Shown here: in pieces, positions 1-8,302 of the stretch
How the letters are laid out: each line of letters opens with the position of its first letter
How positions within the stretch are numbered: the stretch's first letter is position 1
NCBI GenBank assembly: GCA_012964845.1
Contig: DTTG01000215.1
Coordinates: 1 to 13,544 of the forward strand
From: Fidelibacterota bacterium
GTDB taxonomy: Bacteria > Fidelibacterota > Marinisomatia > SCGC-AAA003-L08 > D37C17
Direction: 5' to 3'
DNA: 13,544 nt
The notes under the pieces: model-generated
Seen by the model: the letters and a program-made list of their open reading frames with translations, nothing else
The model's database searches: none
What the model was told of the DNA's origin: nothing
Program-made: the position numbers and the translations under genes

Positions 1-252
1 ATGAGTGTTCAGGCAAAAATGATGGCTATTGCTGATATTTATGAAGCCCTCACTGCAGCAGACCGCCCCTACAAGGATGGTAAAAAACTATCCCAGGCTA
101 TGCGGATAATGGGCTTTATGAAAAAAGATTATGAGATAGATCAGGATCTTTTTGAGATATTTGTGAAAGAAGGTGTCTACAAACAATATGCTGAAAAATA
201 TCTGGGGGATGACCAGTTAGACGAAGTAGATGAAGCTGCTGTGCTTGCATGA
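1..252 (+). CDS. HD-GYP-type phosphohydrolase, C-terminal fragment (5' end outside window)
   Basis: The visible 83 residues match the end of an HD-GYP or related HD phosphohydrolase domain. The segment AKMMAIADIYEALTAADRPY (residues 5-24) is the typical late helix that follows the metal-binding HD core. It is followed by the usual 'DLFEIFVKEGVYKQYAEKYL'-like helices and a short acidic tail. Proteins of this family often hydrolyse cyclic di-GMP or other nucleotides and carry N-terminal sensor domains such as GAF or PAS. The HD and GYP motifs themselves lie upstream of the window, so neither activity nor substrate can be judged. The ATG at position 1 is probably an internal methionine, because a start there would leave no catalytic core. 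The stop codon overlaps the next start in an ATGA, suggesting translational coupling. Confidence 0.75.
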   Translation: MSVQAKMMAIADIYEALTAADRPYKDGKKLSQAMRIMGFMKKDYEIDQDLFEIFVKEGVYKQYAEKYLGDDQLDEVDEAAVLA

Positions 253-515
253 AGAATAAACCTCTTATAGCAATGAGTCGGGAGGAATTGAAAGAGCATA
301 TCTTCCGGCTCCAGGAGTTCATTGAAAATGAGCAGAAAGCCGGGAAGGACGTGGATACCATTCTGGATGAAACCGATATTTTTGATGAGTTCGAAGAGGT
401 GCTCCCTGATGATGAATTTCCTATATTTGTTATCACAATCCTTAATGGATTCCAATCAGATGTTCTTGTTAATAAATTACTGGATGTCATTGATGAATGT
501 AAAAATGGAAAGTAG
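249..515 (+). CDS. small acidic protein of unknown function
   Basis: I do not recognise this 88-residue protein. It is strongly acidic, with about 22 Asp/Glu against 10 Lys/Arg. It appears mostly helical: an amphipathic helix at about residues 10-31, an acidic stretch at 34-56 (containing DIFDEFEEVLPDDEF), then a hydrophobic strand or helix (FPIFVITILNGF) and a final helix ending in a lone Cys. No signal peptide or convincing transmembrane segment is seen. Its start shares ATGA with the stop of the upstream phosphohydrolase, and selA begins 30 bases after its stop. Neither the start at 249 nor the internal ATG at 273 has a clear ribosome binding site, so coupling favours 249. It could be a partner of the phosphohydrolase, but that is only inferred from position. 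Confidence 0.6.
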   Translation: MKNKPLIAMSREELKEHIFRLQEFIENEQKAGKDVDTILDETDIFDEFEEVLPDDEFPIFVITILNGFQSDVLVNKLLDVIDECKNGK

Positions 516-530
516 TCCATTATATATTAG

Positions 531-538
531 GAAAGGGG
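531..538 (+). promoter_or_regulatory. ribosome binding site that fixes a TTG start for selA
   Basis: A purine run GAAAGGGG ends seven bases before the TTG at 546. An ATG at 542-544 lies closer to it, but is in a different frame and reaches a stop at once. The spacing and the selA reading frame therefore support TTG as the real start. Confidence 0.6.
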
Positions 539-545
539 TAAATGG

Positions 546-1940
546 TTGAGTAATTCAGATCAGGTCCGGGCGGCTCTGCGGGAAATTCCTTCTGTTGATG
601 ATATTCTTACTCATTTTCAGAATGAAATAACTTCAGCCCCATATTCTCTCTATCTCAAGACAATTCGATTTGTCTTGGATGATGTCCGTCGGGAGATTAA
701 AAATTCCCACCCTATAAAAGATATTTCAGATTACACCATTAGAAGGGTGGAAACGGCCTTGGGAAAGGTCTCTTCTCAAAGTTTAGAGCAGGTCATCAAT
801 GGCACGGGAATTATTCTCCACACCGGCTTAGGACGGTCACCACTTTCCGCAGAACTGGTGCAGGATGCCCTGAAAAATGTGGTACCTTATGCCAATTTAG
901 AATTGGATTTACCTTCAGGGAAACGGGGAGAGAGAACGCAGCATGTGGAATCTCTAATCAATGCTCTCTGTGGCTCGGAAGCAGCCCTGGTGGTGAATAA
1001 CAATGCGGCGGCAGTCCTGCTTATGCTGAATGCTTTGGCAGAGGGTAAGGAAGTGATCATCAGCCGGGGTGAACAGGTGGAGATTGGGGGCTCATTCCGC
1101 ATACCTGATGTGATCAAAAAATCTGGATGCAAAATGATAGAGGTGGGAACCACCAATAAAACCCATTTGCAGGATTATGAAAATGAAATCACTCCCATTA
1201 CGGGTGCAATTTTAGTGGCTCATACCAGCAATTATAAAGTGATGGGATTTACCGAGTCAGTGAAACTATCGGAGCTCAGCGCACTGGCAAAAAAGAAGAA
1301 AATCCCACTCATTTTAGATTTAGGTAGTGGAGCTATTGCAGATTTTCAAAAATTAGGATTACCTCATGAACCACCGGTTCAAAGCTATTTAAAATCTGGT
1401 GCAAATGTGGTATCGTTCAGCGGGGATAAATTATTAGGGGGACCTCAGGCTGGTATCATCTGCGGGAAGAAAACTCTCATTCGAAAAATTCATAAAAATC
1501 CCTTATACCGGGCGTTGCGTTGTGACAAGTTTACCTATGCCATTTTGGAAGCTACCCTGCGGACTTACCTAACTCCAACGGAGGTACAAAAAGAGAATTT
1601 ATCAATAACACTGTTCAATCGCAGCCAGGCTGAACTTTTAAAAATTGGCAAAAAGATAGTGAAAAAGCTACCAATGAAGATAGTGGATAAATTCGGGATT
1701 GAAGTAAAGCAAACCGAAGTGGAAGCGGGCAGTGGTTCCCTACCTCTTGAAAAATTTCCCAGTGCTGCTATTGTATTTAAGGGTGAAATGAAGGCTTCTG
1801 AGCTCAGTAGAAAATTTCGATCTGCCCCCAATCCCGTGTTGGGATATATTTCTGGCAACCGCTTTCATATTGATCTGAAAGCCATTCCTGCCACCCAGGA
1901 AAAACAGCTCCTATCTTCCCTTATCAGCATCCTCCAATGA
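546..1940 (+). CDS. selA: L-seryl-tRNA(Sec) selenium transferase
   Basis: SelA is a cytoplasmic PLP enzyme that converts seryl-tRNA(Sec) to selenocysteyl-tRNA(Sec) using selenophosphate. The 464-residue length matches the E. coli enzyme (about 463). The N-terminal tRNA-binding region (residues 1-75) is present. It is followed by the conserved INGTGIILHTGLGRSPL (84-100) and NNNAAAVLLMLNAL (151-164). The PLP-binding segment SFSGDKLLGGPQAG has its lysine at residue 295, the same position as the Schiff-base lysine I recall for E. coli SelA. A TTG start with a good ribosome binding site is used. The stop overlaps the selB start in ATGA. Full length and an intact PLP site indicate a working enzyme. 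The related archaeal-type SelA-like proteins are less likely, given the full N-terminus and the adjacent selB. Confidence 0.97.
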   Translation: MSNSDQVRAALREIPSVDDILTHFQNEITSAPYSLYLKTIRFVLDDVRREIKNSHPIKDISDYTIRRVETALGKVSSQSLEQVINGTGIILHTGLGRSPLSAELVQDALKNVVPYANLELDLPSGKRGERTQHVESLINALCGSEAALVVNNNAAAVLLMLNALAEGKEVIISRGEQVEIGGSFRIPDVIKKSGCKMIEVGTTNKTHLQDYENEITPITGAILVAHTSNYKVMGFTESVKLSELSALAKKKKIPLILDLGSGAIADFQKLGLPHEPPVQSYLKSGANVVSFSGDKLLGGPQAGIICGKKTLIRKIHKNPLYRALRCDKFTYAILEATLRTYLTPTEVQKENLSITLFNRSQAELLKIGKKIVKKLPMKIVDKFGIEVKQTEVEAGSGSLPLEKFPSAAIVFKGEMKASELSRKFRSAPNPVLGYISGNRFHIDLKAIPATQEKQLLSSLISILQ

Positions 1941-3811
1941 AACAAACTGTCATCGGACTTTCCGGTCATATTGACCATGGAAAAACGGCGTTGGTGAAAG
2001 CGCTTACTGGTGTGAATACCGATAGCCTCACAGAAGAACAGAAACGGGGAATGACCATTGATATTGGTTTTGCGTTCCTGGATGAAAATATTACTCTTAT
2101 TGATGTTCCTGGCCATGAGAAATTTGTAAAAAATATGATGGCGGGGGTTTCGGCCGTGGATGTAGCTCTACTGGTAGTTGCCGCTGATGATGGCGTAATG
2201 CCCCAAACACGAGAGCATTTTGAAATTCTTAATTTGCTGGATATTCCTTTAGGAATTGTTGCCATTAACAAAATTGATCTGGCTGATAAAGACTGGTTGG
2301 AATTGGTTGAACTTGATATCGGTGAACTTCTCCAAGGATCATTTATGGAAGATGCTCCTATTTTAAAAGTATCAGCAGAAACTGGTGATGGGGTTGACCA
2401 ATTAAAAACCACTTTGCTGGATTTATGTAAAAAAGTTCCAGATAAACAGGATCGGGGAATATTCAGGCTCCATGTAGATCGAGTTTTCAGTATGAAAGGA
2501 TATGGTACCGTGGTAACTGGAACCGTAAATTCTGGAAGCTTGAAAATAGGAGATACGGTAGAATTACTACCGGGATCGGTGAAGTCCAAAGTGAGAGGAT
2601 TACAATCTCATGGAGAGGAGGTTCAGCAAGTAGAAACCGGGGACCGGGCAGCAATAAATCTTCAGGGAGTGGAAATAAAACAGATTGAAAGAGGCAGTCA
2701 AATTGCTGAAATTGGCTATCTCCAATCTCTAAATCAGATGGGTGTGACTTTGCTGCTTTTAGGTTCGGCACAAAAACCAATTACCCAAAACCAGAGAATC
2801 CGCATTCATTTAGGAACACAGGAAGTTATGGCACGAGTAGCGCTAACCGATGGGAAAACCCTTCAGCCGGGGGATGATTGTCCAGCACTTCTGCGCCTTG
2901 AACAACCCATGGTTGCTGCAAGGGGTGATAAATTTATTATTAGAAGTTTCTCTCCCGTTATCACTATTGGGGGTGGGGAAGTAATGGAAGTTTTAATTGA
3001 AGAAAAATGGAAAATCGTGAAGGAAAAACTGCAGAATTTATATGAGAGTCCAAAATCAGATCAATTAATTCACCTTGTACAAGAGGAAGGCGCAAAGCCC
3101 ATTACGCCAGAGAAGCTCCAATATCGCATAGGGATTTCCAAAGAGCAAATCAATGCAATAGTTGAAGAGAAGGAGGAATTATTCTGGCTTACCCATAAAC
3201 AGGGGAAATGGCTACTCACACAGAATCAATGGAATGAGTTAAAAAATAGTATTCATAATTTTCTAAAAAAGTACCATGCAAAAAATCCATTGAATGCAGG
3301 GGCTCAAAAGGAGGAAATCCGCCAACATCTTAACTGTGAGAATTCAATTTTAGAAGCGTTGCTGCAATCAATGTTGGATGATAAGTCTATTTCTCAAAAG
3401 GGAGAATTATTTTTAAATCCGAATTTTTCCATTACTTTAAGTAGCGAGGATGACTCCCTGCAAAATAGTATTTTAAATCAATTGGATCAGGAGGGATTCA
3501 CCTCATCTACACTTGCGCAATTATCGTTGAAAACAGGAAATTCCAAGGAAAAACTCATGCAGGTACTGAATGTGGCTGAACAGCAGGGAAAATTATTACG
3601 GATTGATGGGAAACTCATGTTTACCCAGAAAAATTTTATTATACTGCGTGAAAAAGTTAACCAATTTTTTTCAAATCATCCTGAAATGTCGGTATCAGAA
3701 TTTAAGGAACTTGCCCATACTTCTAGAAAATATGCGGTACCTCTGTTGGAATATTTTGATAAAAAGAAAATTACGTATCGGGAAGGAAATATCCGCAAAT
3801 TGGTGAGATGA
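1937..3811 (+). CDS. selB: selenocysteine-specific translation elongation factor
   Basis: SelB delivers Sec-tRNA(Sec) to ribosomes paused at UGA codons that are followed by a SECIS hairpin. At 624 residues it is close to E. coli SelB (about 614). The GTPase domain shows G1 GHIDHGKT (10-17), the switch I threonine in RGMTIDIGFA (37-46), G3 DVPGHE (56-61), G4 NKID (111-114) and G5 SAETG (146-150). EF-Tu-like domains II and III follow (about 175-355; note VFSMKGYGTVVTGTV). The C-terminal part (about 370-624) fits the winged-helix repeats that bind the SECIS RNA. The start lies in an ATGA shared with selA and has no obvious ribosome binding site, so translation is probably coupled. The stop overlaps the mutS start in the same way. 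Confidence 0.97.
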   Translation: MKQTVIGLSGHIDHGKTALVKALTGVNTDSLTEEQKRGMTIDIGFAFLDENITLIDVPGHEKFVKNMMAGVSAVDVALLVVAADDGVMPQTREHFEILNLLDIPLGIVAINKIDLADKDWLELVELDIGELLQGSFMEDAPILKVSAETGDGVDQLKTTLLDLCKKVPDKQDRGIFRLHVDRVFSMKGYGTVVTGTVNSGSLKIGDTVELLPGSVKSKVRGLQSHGEEVQQVETGDRAAINLQGVEIKQIERGSQIAEIGYLQSLNQMGVTLLLLGSAQKPITQNQRIRIHLGTQEVMARVALTDGKTLQPGDDCPALLRLEQPMVAARGDKFIIRSFSPVITIGGGEVMEVLIEEKWKIVKEKLQNLYESPKSDQLIHLVQEEGAKPITPEKLQYRIGISKEQINAIVEEKEELFWLTHKQGKWLLTQNQWNELKNSIHNFLKKYHAKNPLNAGAQKEEIRQHLNCENSILEALLQSMLDDKSISQKGELFLNPNFSITLSSEDDSLQNSILNQLDQEGFTSSTLAQLSLKTGNSKEKLMQVLNVAEQQGKLLRIDGKLMFTQKNFIILREKVNQFFSNHPEMSVSEFKELAHTSRKYAVPLLEYFDKKKITYREGNIRKLVR

Positions 3812-6393
3812 AAAATCAAAATACCACTCCGGTTATGAAACAATTTTGGGAAGCTAAAAAAGCTCACCCTGATTCAATCATGCTTTTCAGAATGGGAGAT
3901 TTCTATGAAACCTTTGATGAGGATGCTGTTTTGACATCTGAAATCCTGGGAATAGCTCTCACAAAACGTGCTAATGGAGCAGCCTCCACCGTACCACTAG
4001 CTGGATTTCCGTACCATTCCCTTGATCAACATCTTCATAAACTTTTGAAAGCGGGACATCGGGTGGCAATATGTGAACAGGTGGAAGACCCCAAGTTGGC
4101 CAAGGGAATTGTAAAACGAGAAGTGGTGGAAGTCCTATCACCCGGCACAGCACTCTCTGATAAATTTCTGGATCAGAAGGAGAACAACTACCTCTGTGCG
4201 GTGGTGTTTGAAAAAAGAAAATGTGGTATTGCTATTTTAGACCATTCCACTGGTGAATTTTATACCTGCAGCCGCAATCATGAAGACCTACGGTCTATGT
4301 TAAAACAGTTTCATGTATCTGAAGTAATAATTTCAGAGGATCAGGAGGATGACCTTCGTACTTTAACCCGAGGAGAAGAGATTTTCACTACCACAATTCC
4401 AGACTGGTGCATTAGCTTTGACACTGCTTATGAAAGTCTCACAGATTATTTTAATGTATCTTCATTAAAGGGGTTTGGAATTGAAGATGACACTCTTGCC
4501 ATTACCTCTGCCGGCTGTGCTTTATATTACGTGGACAAAAATTTTCAAGGCAGGATTAAACATATTCAGTCACTTTCCGTTCTGCAACAAGCGGGAATAA
4601 TGAGTTTGGATGCATTTACTATTCGTAATCTTGAGATATTTAAATCTCTATCCACGCAAGGAATTCATGGCACTTTAGTTGACACCATAGATCAAACCAT
4701 TACTGGTTCAGGAAGCAGGCTATTAAAAAACTGGCTGCGGCAACCGCTCACCAATCCAATTAAAATTAATGAACGCTTAGACAGAATAAGTGAGTTTATC
4801 AACAATTCGGAATTGAACGAATCCATGCAGAATATTTTAAGGGAAACATCCGATTTAGAACGTATCCTTGCTAAAGTTGCCAGTGGTAAAGCAAACCCAA
4901 GGGACATAATAAACGCCGGAAATACGCTGGCTAAAATTCCAACTATTAAAAAACTGGTGAATAAGGGCAATCCGGTTTTGAAGAAACTGGTGAAGCGATT
5001 CGAAAACTCTGGTGCTATTACTGAAAAGATATTACATCAAATAAAAGCAGATCCTCCTGTCGCAACTAAGAAGGGTGGATATATACAAACAGGAATATCT
5101 CCTGATCTTGATGAACTGCGGCATCTATCAGCAAATGCAAGCCAATGGATGGCGGATATGCAAACAGAGGAACAGAGAAAAAATAATATTCCCAGTTTGA
5201 AAGTAGGCTATAACCGAGTGTTCGGTTATTATATTGAAGTTACTAAAACTCACGCGGATAAAGTACCTGAACATTATATCCGCAAGCAGACACTTACCAA
5301 TTCTGAGCGATATTTCACAGAAGAGTTAAAAGAATATGAAATAAAAATTCTTTCTGCTGAGGAGAAAATTGTTTCTTTAGAATTAGGTATTTTTGACTCG
5401 CTGCAGCAGGAAATCTTGAATTGTGTAAAATCCATTCAGAACAATGCCAGAGTGTTAGCCCGATTAGATGTGGCTGCAGGATTAAGCCAATTAGCAATTA
5501 GCAGAAAATATTGCCGGCCACAAATAGATGAATCATCTTTCCTCACTATTCATAATGGCAGACATCCGGTGGTTGAAGATTTACTGCCCATGGGTGAAGA
5601 TTTTATTCCCAATGACCTAGACCTTGATAATAATGAAACTCAAATAGCCATTATTACAGGTCCTAATATGGCTGGAAAAAGTACCTATCTCAGGCAGGTT
5701 GGGCTGATTACGATTTTGGCTCAATTGGGAAGTTATATCCCGGCTGATTCCGCTCGAATTGGTGTCATTGATAAACTTTTCACCCGGGTAGGGGCAAGTG
5801 ATAACCTGGCTGGAGGAGAGTCAACCTTCCTGGTTGAAATGAATGAGACGGCAAATATATTGAATAATGCCACAGAAAAAAGTTTGATTTTATTAGATGA
5901 AATCGGTCGGGGAACATCTACCTATGATGGGCTTTCACTGGCATGGGCAGTAACTGAATATTTACACAGTCATAAAGATGTGCAGGCCAAAACCCTGTTT
6001 GCCACTCATTATCATGAATTGGTATCTTTGGCAGACCAATTGCCAAGAGCGGTAAATTTGAATGTTGCTGTAAAAGAGTTTGGGGACAAAATTATATTTT
6101 TGAAGAAAATTATTTCTGGGGGTGCGGATAAAAGCTATGGAGTTCATGTTGCTGAAATGGCGGGGCTCCCTCGAGTTGTGATTCAGCGAGCAAAGGAATT
6201 GCTCCAAAAACACAGCAAAGGAGAAAATGGTTATACTCCGGAAGTGAATTTAGAATTAAGGCCTCAGATGGATTTGTTTTCAGAAAAAGAACAGGCATTG
6301 AAGAAAGAACTGGGTGAATTGAATGTAAATGAGATGACACCCTTAGATGCATTATCAAAATTGGATGAGCTGAAAAAGAAACATGGTTGTTAG
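3808..6393 (+). CDS. mutS: DNA mismatch repair protein MutS
   Basis: MutS recognises mismatches and small loops after replication and recruits MutL. The 861-residue length is typical of MutS1 (E. coli 853). The mismatch-reading Phe-x-Glu motif is intact in MGDFYETFDEDA, with F32 and E34. The connector, lever and clamp regions fill about residues 125-550, including the clamp segment KVGYNRVFGYYIEV. The ATPase domain has Walker A GPNMAGKST (618-626), the signature region SDNLAGGESTF, Walker B LILLDEIGRGTSTYDG (693-708) and the His switch ATHYHEL (from 732). Near the end, QMDLFSE (820-826) resembles the DLF motif reported to contact the replication clamp. The start overlaps the selB stop (ATGA) and the stop overlaps the next gene by 11 bases. 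mutL is not in the window. Confidence 0.98.
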   Translation: MKNQNTTPVMKQFWEAKKAHPDSIMLFRMGDFYETFDEDAVLTSEILGIALTKRANGAASTVPLAGFPYHSLDQHLHKLLKAGHRVAICEQVEDPKLAKGIVKREVVEVLSPGTALSDKFLDQKENNYLCAVVFEKRKCGIAILDHSTGEFYTCSRNHEDLRSMLKQFHVSEVIISEDQEDDLRTLTRGEEIFTTTIPDWCISFDTAYESLTDYFNVSSLKGFGIEDDTLAITSAGCALYYVDKNFQGRIKHIQSLSVLQQAGIMSLDAFTIRNLEIFKSLSTQGIHGTLVDTIDQTITGSGSRLLKNWLRQPLTNPIKINERLDRISEFINNSELNESMQNILRETSDLERILAKVASGKANPRDIINAGNTLAKIPTIKKLVNKGNPVLKKLVKRFENSGAITEKILHQIKADPPVATKKGGYIQTGISPDLDELRHLSANASQWMADMQTEEQRKNNIPSLKVGYNRVFGYYIEVTKTHADKVPEHYIRKQTLTNSERYFTEELKEYEIKILSAEEKIVSLELGIFDSLQQEILNCVKSIQNNARVLARLDVAAGLSQLAISRKYCRPQIDESSFLTIHNGRHPVVEDLLPMGEDFIPNDLDLDNNETQIAIITGPNMAGKSTYLRQVGLITILAQLGSYIPADSARIGVIDKLFTRVGASDNLAGGESTFLVEMNETANILNNATEKSLILLDEIGRGTSTYDGLSLAWAVTEYLHSHKDVQAKTLFATHYHELVSLADQLPRAVNLNVAVKEFGDKIIFLKKIISGGADKSYGVHVAEMAGLPRVVIQRAKELLQKHSKGENGYTPEVNLELRPQMDLFSEKEQALKKELGELNVNEMTPLDALSKLDELKKKHGC

Positions 6394-7342
6394 GATAATT
6401 CTTTTCTTCATTTTCGCCAATCTGGGAGGGGCGGAAACCGTTCAATATGGCGGCGGGATATTTTTAGATGCTCAAGATGCCCGAAATGCCGGTATGGGTG
6501 GATATAGTATCTCTATAGCTGGGGGGAGAAACCCGGCAATGCTAATTCATGCTCAAGAACCTTCCATTTACTTTTCTAGTAAAGATAAATTTGCAGGATT
6601 ATCGAGGGTAAGTTCAGTTTCCTATCTCCATTATGGAATGAAGCAGGGAAATCAATCTCCAATTTATATTAGTATTGTAAATAGGAGTGTTGAGAATATT
6701 TTCGATACTCGGTCAGCATGGTTAGATAATGGTAACTCAACTCCGGAGATAGGAGAGATAAATTATTATAATATAAAGGATATTTCCCAAAATGAGTTGG
6801 GACTAAAGGTTGCATTCTTCCGGAGGTATAACTCATTTGTACTGGGGACGTGTCTGAAACCAACTTATACCAGTTTAGCGGATTATAGTGCATGGGGTAT
6901 TTCTGGTGATATTGCCGCTTTAGTACAATTGTTTGAAAAGAAAATGGATATCACTATCAGGGTTGAGGATATTATTAGTATCAATAAATGGAGCACAGGC
7001 AGAAATGAAACTATCATCCCGTTGATAACGGCGGGAGGACAAATTCAGCTGGCTTCCCTATTATTAGGTATTGAGATGGGCTCCCATGTGATGGGGAATT
7101 CCCCACTAAATTATAATGCTGGGTTTGAATTTCACCAACAAGATGAGATTGTAATATTCCGAGGAGGAATTTCCCACAATCATCTGTTTAGTGTGGGAAT
7201 TGGGTTGAATTTAAAAATGATTCAAATTGATTATGCTTATTTGCATCCCCCCAAGAATAGTCCATTTGAACCATCTCAAATTGTATCAGTGGGCATTTTC
7301 CTTGAAAAATTTGACTGGACAAGGGGTAAAATAACTCCTTAA
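6383..7342 (+). CDS. predicted outer-membrane beta-barrel protein, PorV/PorQ or FadL-like
   Basis: This 319-residue protein starts with a short probable signal peptide: basic MVVR, hydrophobic IILFFIFANL, and a plausible cleavage after GGA at about residue 17. The mature start, with DAQDARNAGMGGYSISIAGG (29-48), resembles the 'GARxxGMGGA' opening of PorV/PorQ and FadL-type barrels in Bacteroidetes-like bacteria. The rest alternates short hydrophobic and polar strands with many Gly, Asn, Ser and Tyr residues, as expected for an outer-membrane barrel. In Bacteroidetes, PorV and PorQ serve type IX secretion, but many relatives have no known role, so no function is assigned. The last residues (after VGIFLEKF) extend beyond the final predicted strand. 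It overlaps mutS by 11 bases and ends the first gene train. The family link rests on pattern resemblance only. Confidence 0.6.
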   Translation: MVVRIILFFIFANLGGAETVQYGGGIFLDAQDARNAGMGGYSISIAGGRNPAMLIHAQEPSIYFSSKDKFAGLSRVSSVSYLHYGMKQGNQSPIYISIVNRSVENIFDTRSAWLDNGNSTPEIGEINYYNIKDISQNELGLKVAFFRRYNSFVLGTCLKPTYTSLADYSAWGISGDIAALVQLFEKKMDITIRVEDIISINKWSTGRNETIIPLITAGGQIQLASLLLGIEMGSHVMGNSPLNYNAGFEFHQQDEIVIFRGGISHNHLFSVGIGLNLKMIQIDYAYLHPPKNSPFEPSQIVSVGIFLEKFDWTRGKITP

Positions 7343-7347
7343 ATTCT

Positions 7348-7379
7348 TTGAGGTTAATCATAAAAAGTATTAGTATATT
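7348..7379 (+). promoter_or_regulatory. possible promoter for the yicC-gmk-rpoZ train
   Basis: The 84-base gap 7343-7426 is the longest non-coding stretch in the window and is very AT-rich. It holds TTGAGG (7348-7353), then 17 bases, then TAGTAT (7371-7376), with TATATT overlapping at 7374-7379. Each hexamer matches the sigma-70 consensus at about four of six positions. This is weak support, and the lineage may use a different promoter consensus. I see no GC-rich hairpin with a T run that would end the upstream transcript. Confidence 0.3.
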
Positions 7380-7415
7380 AATCTTGGAATTTTAATGAAA
7401 AACCCCAAATATAAC

Positions 7416-7421
7416 AGAGGG
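7416..7421 (+). promoter_or_regulatory. ribosome binding site supporting a TTG start for yicC
   Basis: AGAGGG lies five bases before the TTG at 7427. The next in-frame ATG at 7439 would be 17 bases away and would cut into the conserved N-terminus. Confidence 0.5.
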
Positions 7422-7426
7422 TAAAT

Positions 7427-8302
7427 TTGATAGCAAGTATGACCGGTTATGGAAGATCGGACGAACATAATGAGCAAATGGTTTTAACGGTGGAAATTAG
7501 AACTATTAATAGTCGATTTTTAGATTTTTCACCAAGACTGCCAAAATCACTTCTCCCATTTGAAGATGAGGCATATAGAATAGTTAAAAAAAGGTGTGAA
7601 AGAGGGAGAGTGAGTTTAACGGCAAAGGTTGAATATCTTCCTGGTGAGAAAACAGGATTGACTTTGAATCAAGATAAATTAGAAGAATATCTATCGGTTG
7701 TAAAAGAAATTCAGAAAACATCAGATCGAGTTGATTTTCCATCAATGGGGGATATTCTCAGACTTCCTGATATTGTAGTAAACGGTGATCAAAAAGATGA
7801 AAATGAACTAAAAACAGTTTTTCTCTCTGTCTTAAATAAAACCTTAAGTGAAGTGGAAGTAAATCGTCTGAGCGAAGGGAAAAACATCAAAACAGATTTA
7901 TCCATGCGATTGGAATTAATCAAAGGTTTGGTAAATAATATTCGTAAAATAACAGGTACGGATCGGGATAAAAATATGGAACGGTACAAACAGAAAATTC
8001 AAGTTTTGGTGGATGATATAAATTTAGATGAATCTCGGTTATATCAGGAAGTTGCGATTCTGGCGGAAAAAAAAGATATAACAGAAGAATTAGTTCGCTT
8101 GGACAGTCATATTGATTTATTTACAAAATATATGAATTCAACAGAAAATAAGGGAAAAAAATTAAATTTTCTCCTTCAGGAAATGGGGAGAGAAATCAAT
8201 ACAGTTGGCTCTAAGACAGATGAAATAGAAATTAGTCATCTGGCTGTAGATATGAAAGATGAATTAGAAAAAATAAGAGAACAGGTGCAAAATATCGTAT
8301 GA
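7427..8302 (+). CDS. yicC: YicC family endoribonuclease
   Basis: YicC proteins are cytoplasmic endoribonucleases. In E. coli the protein has been linked to decay of small RNAs, working with PNPase. The 291-residue length is normal for the family. Both family signatures are present: the N-terminal MIASMTGYGR, followed by VEIRTINSRFLDFSPRLP (22-39), and the C-terminal EMGREINTVGSKTDEIEIS (from residue 252), ending in ELEKIREQVQNIV. The TTG start at 7427 gives the standard MIxSMTGYG opening and has a ribosome binding site at the right distance. It heads the second gene train after the only sizeable gap. Its stop shares ATGA with the gmk start; yicC next to gmk is a common bacterial arrangement. 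The RNA targets in this organism cannot be inferred. Confidence 0.93.
   Translation: MIASMTGYGRSDEHNEQMVLTVEIRTINSRFLDFSPRLPKSLLPFEDEAYRIVKKRCERGRVSLTAKVEYLPGEKTGLTLNQDKLEEYLSVVKEIQKTSDRVDFPSMGDILRLPDIVVNGDQKDENELKTVFLSVLNKTLSEVEVNRLSEGKNIKTDLSMRLELIKGLVNNIRKITGTDRDKNMERYKQKIQVLVDDINLDESRLYQEVAILAEKKDITEELVRLDSHIDLFTKYMNSTENKGKKLNFLLQEMGREINTVGSKTDEIEISHLAVDMKDELEKIREQVQNIV

Noticed and set aside
1..3. ATG at the first base as a true gene start
   Set aside because: The protein would begin in the middle of a conserved HD-type domain, so the gene almost certainly starts upstream of the window.
250..270. UGA at the end of the phosphohydrolase read as selenocysteine
   Set aside because: Because selA and selB are nearby I checked read-through, but a TAG follows within six codons and nothing conserved is gained. 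It is an ordinary stop in an ATGA overlap.
490..528. Promoter directly ahead of selA (TTGATG at 490-495 and TATATT at 523-528)
   Set aside because: The spacer is about 27 bases, far from the usual 17, and the first hexamer lies in coding sequence.
516..545. tRNA(Sec) gene or SECIS hairpin near selA
   Set aside because: The gap is only 30 bases and no tRNA-like fold or stem was seen here or in 7343-7426.
1966..2589. Minus-strand open frame of 207 codons inside selB
   Set aside because: It mirrors the conserved GTPase coding region, is rich in Ser and Pro as expected of antisense shadows, and has no recognisable motif.
6110..6445. Minus-strand open frame of 111 codons across the mutS/barrel junction
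   Set aside because: It lies opposite two well-supported genes, resembles no family I know, and has no ribosome binding site that stands out. Similar minus-strand frames across the window look like shadows of real genes.
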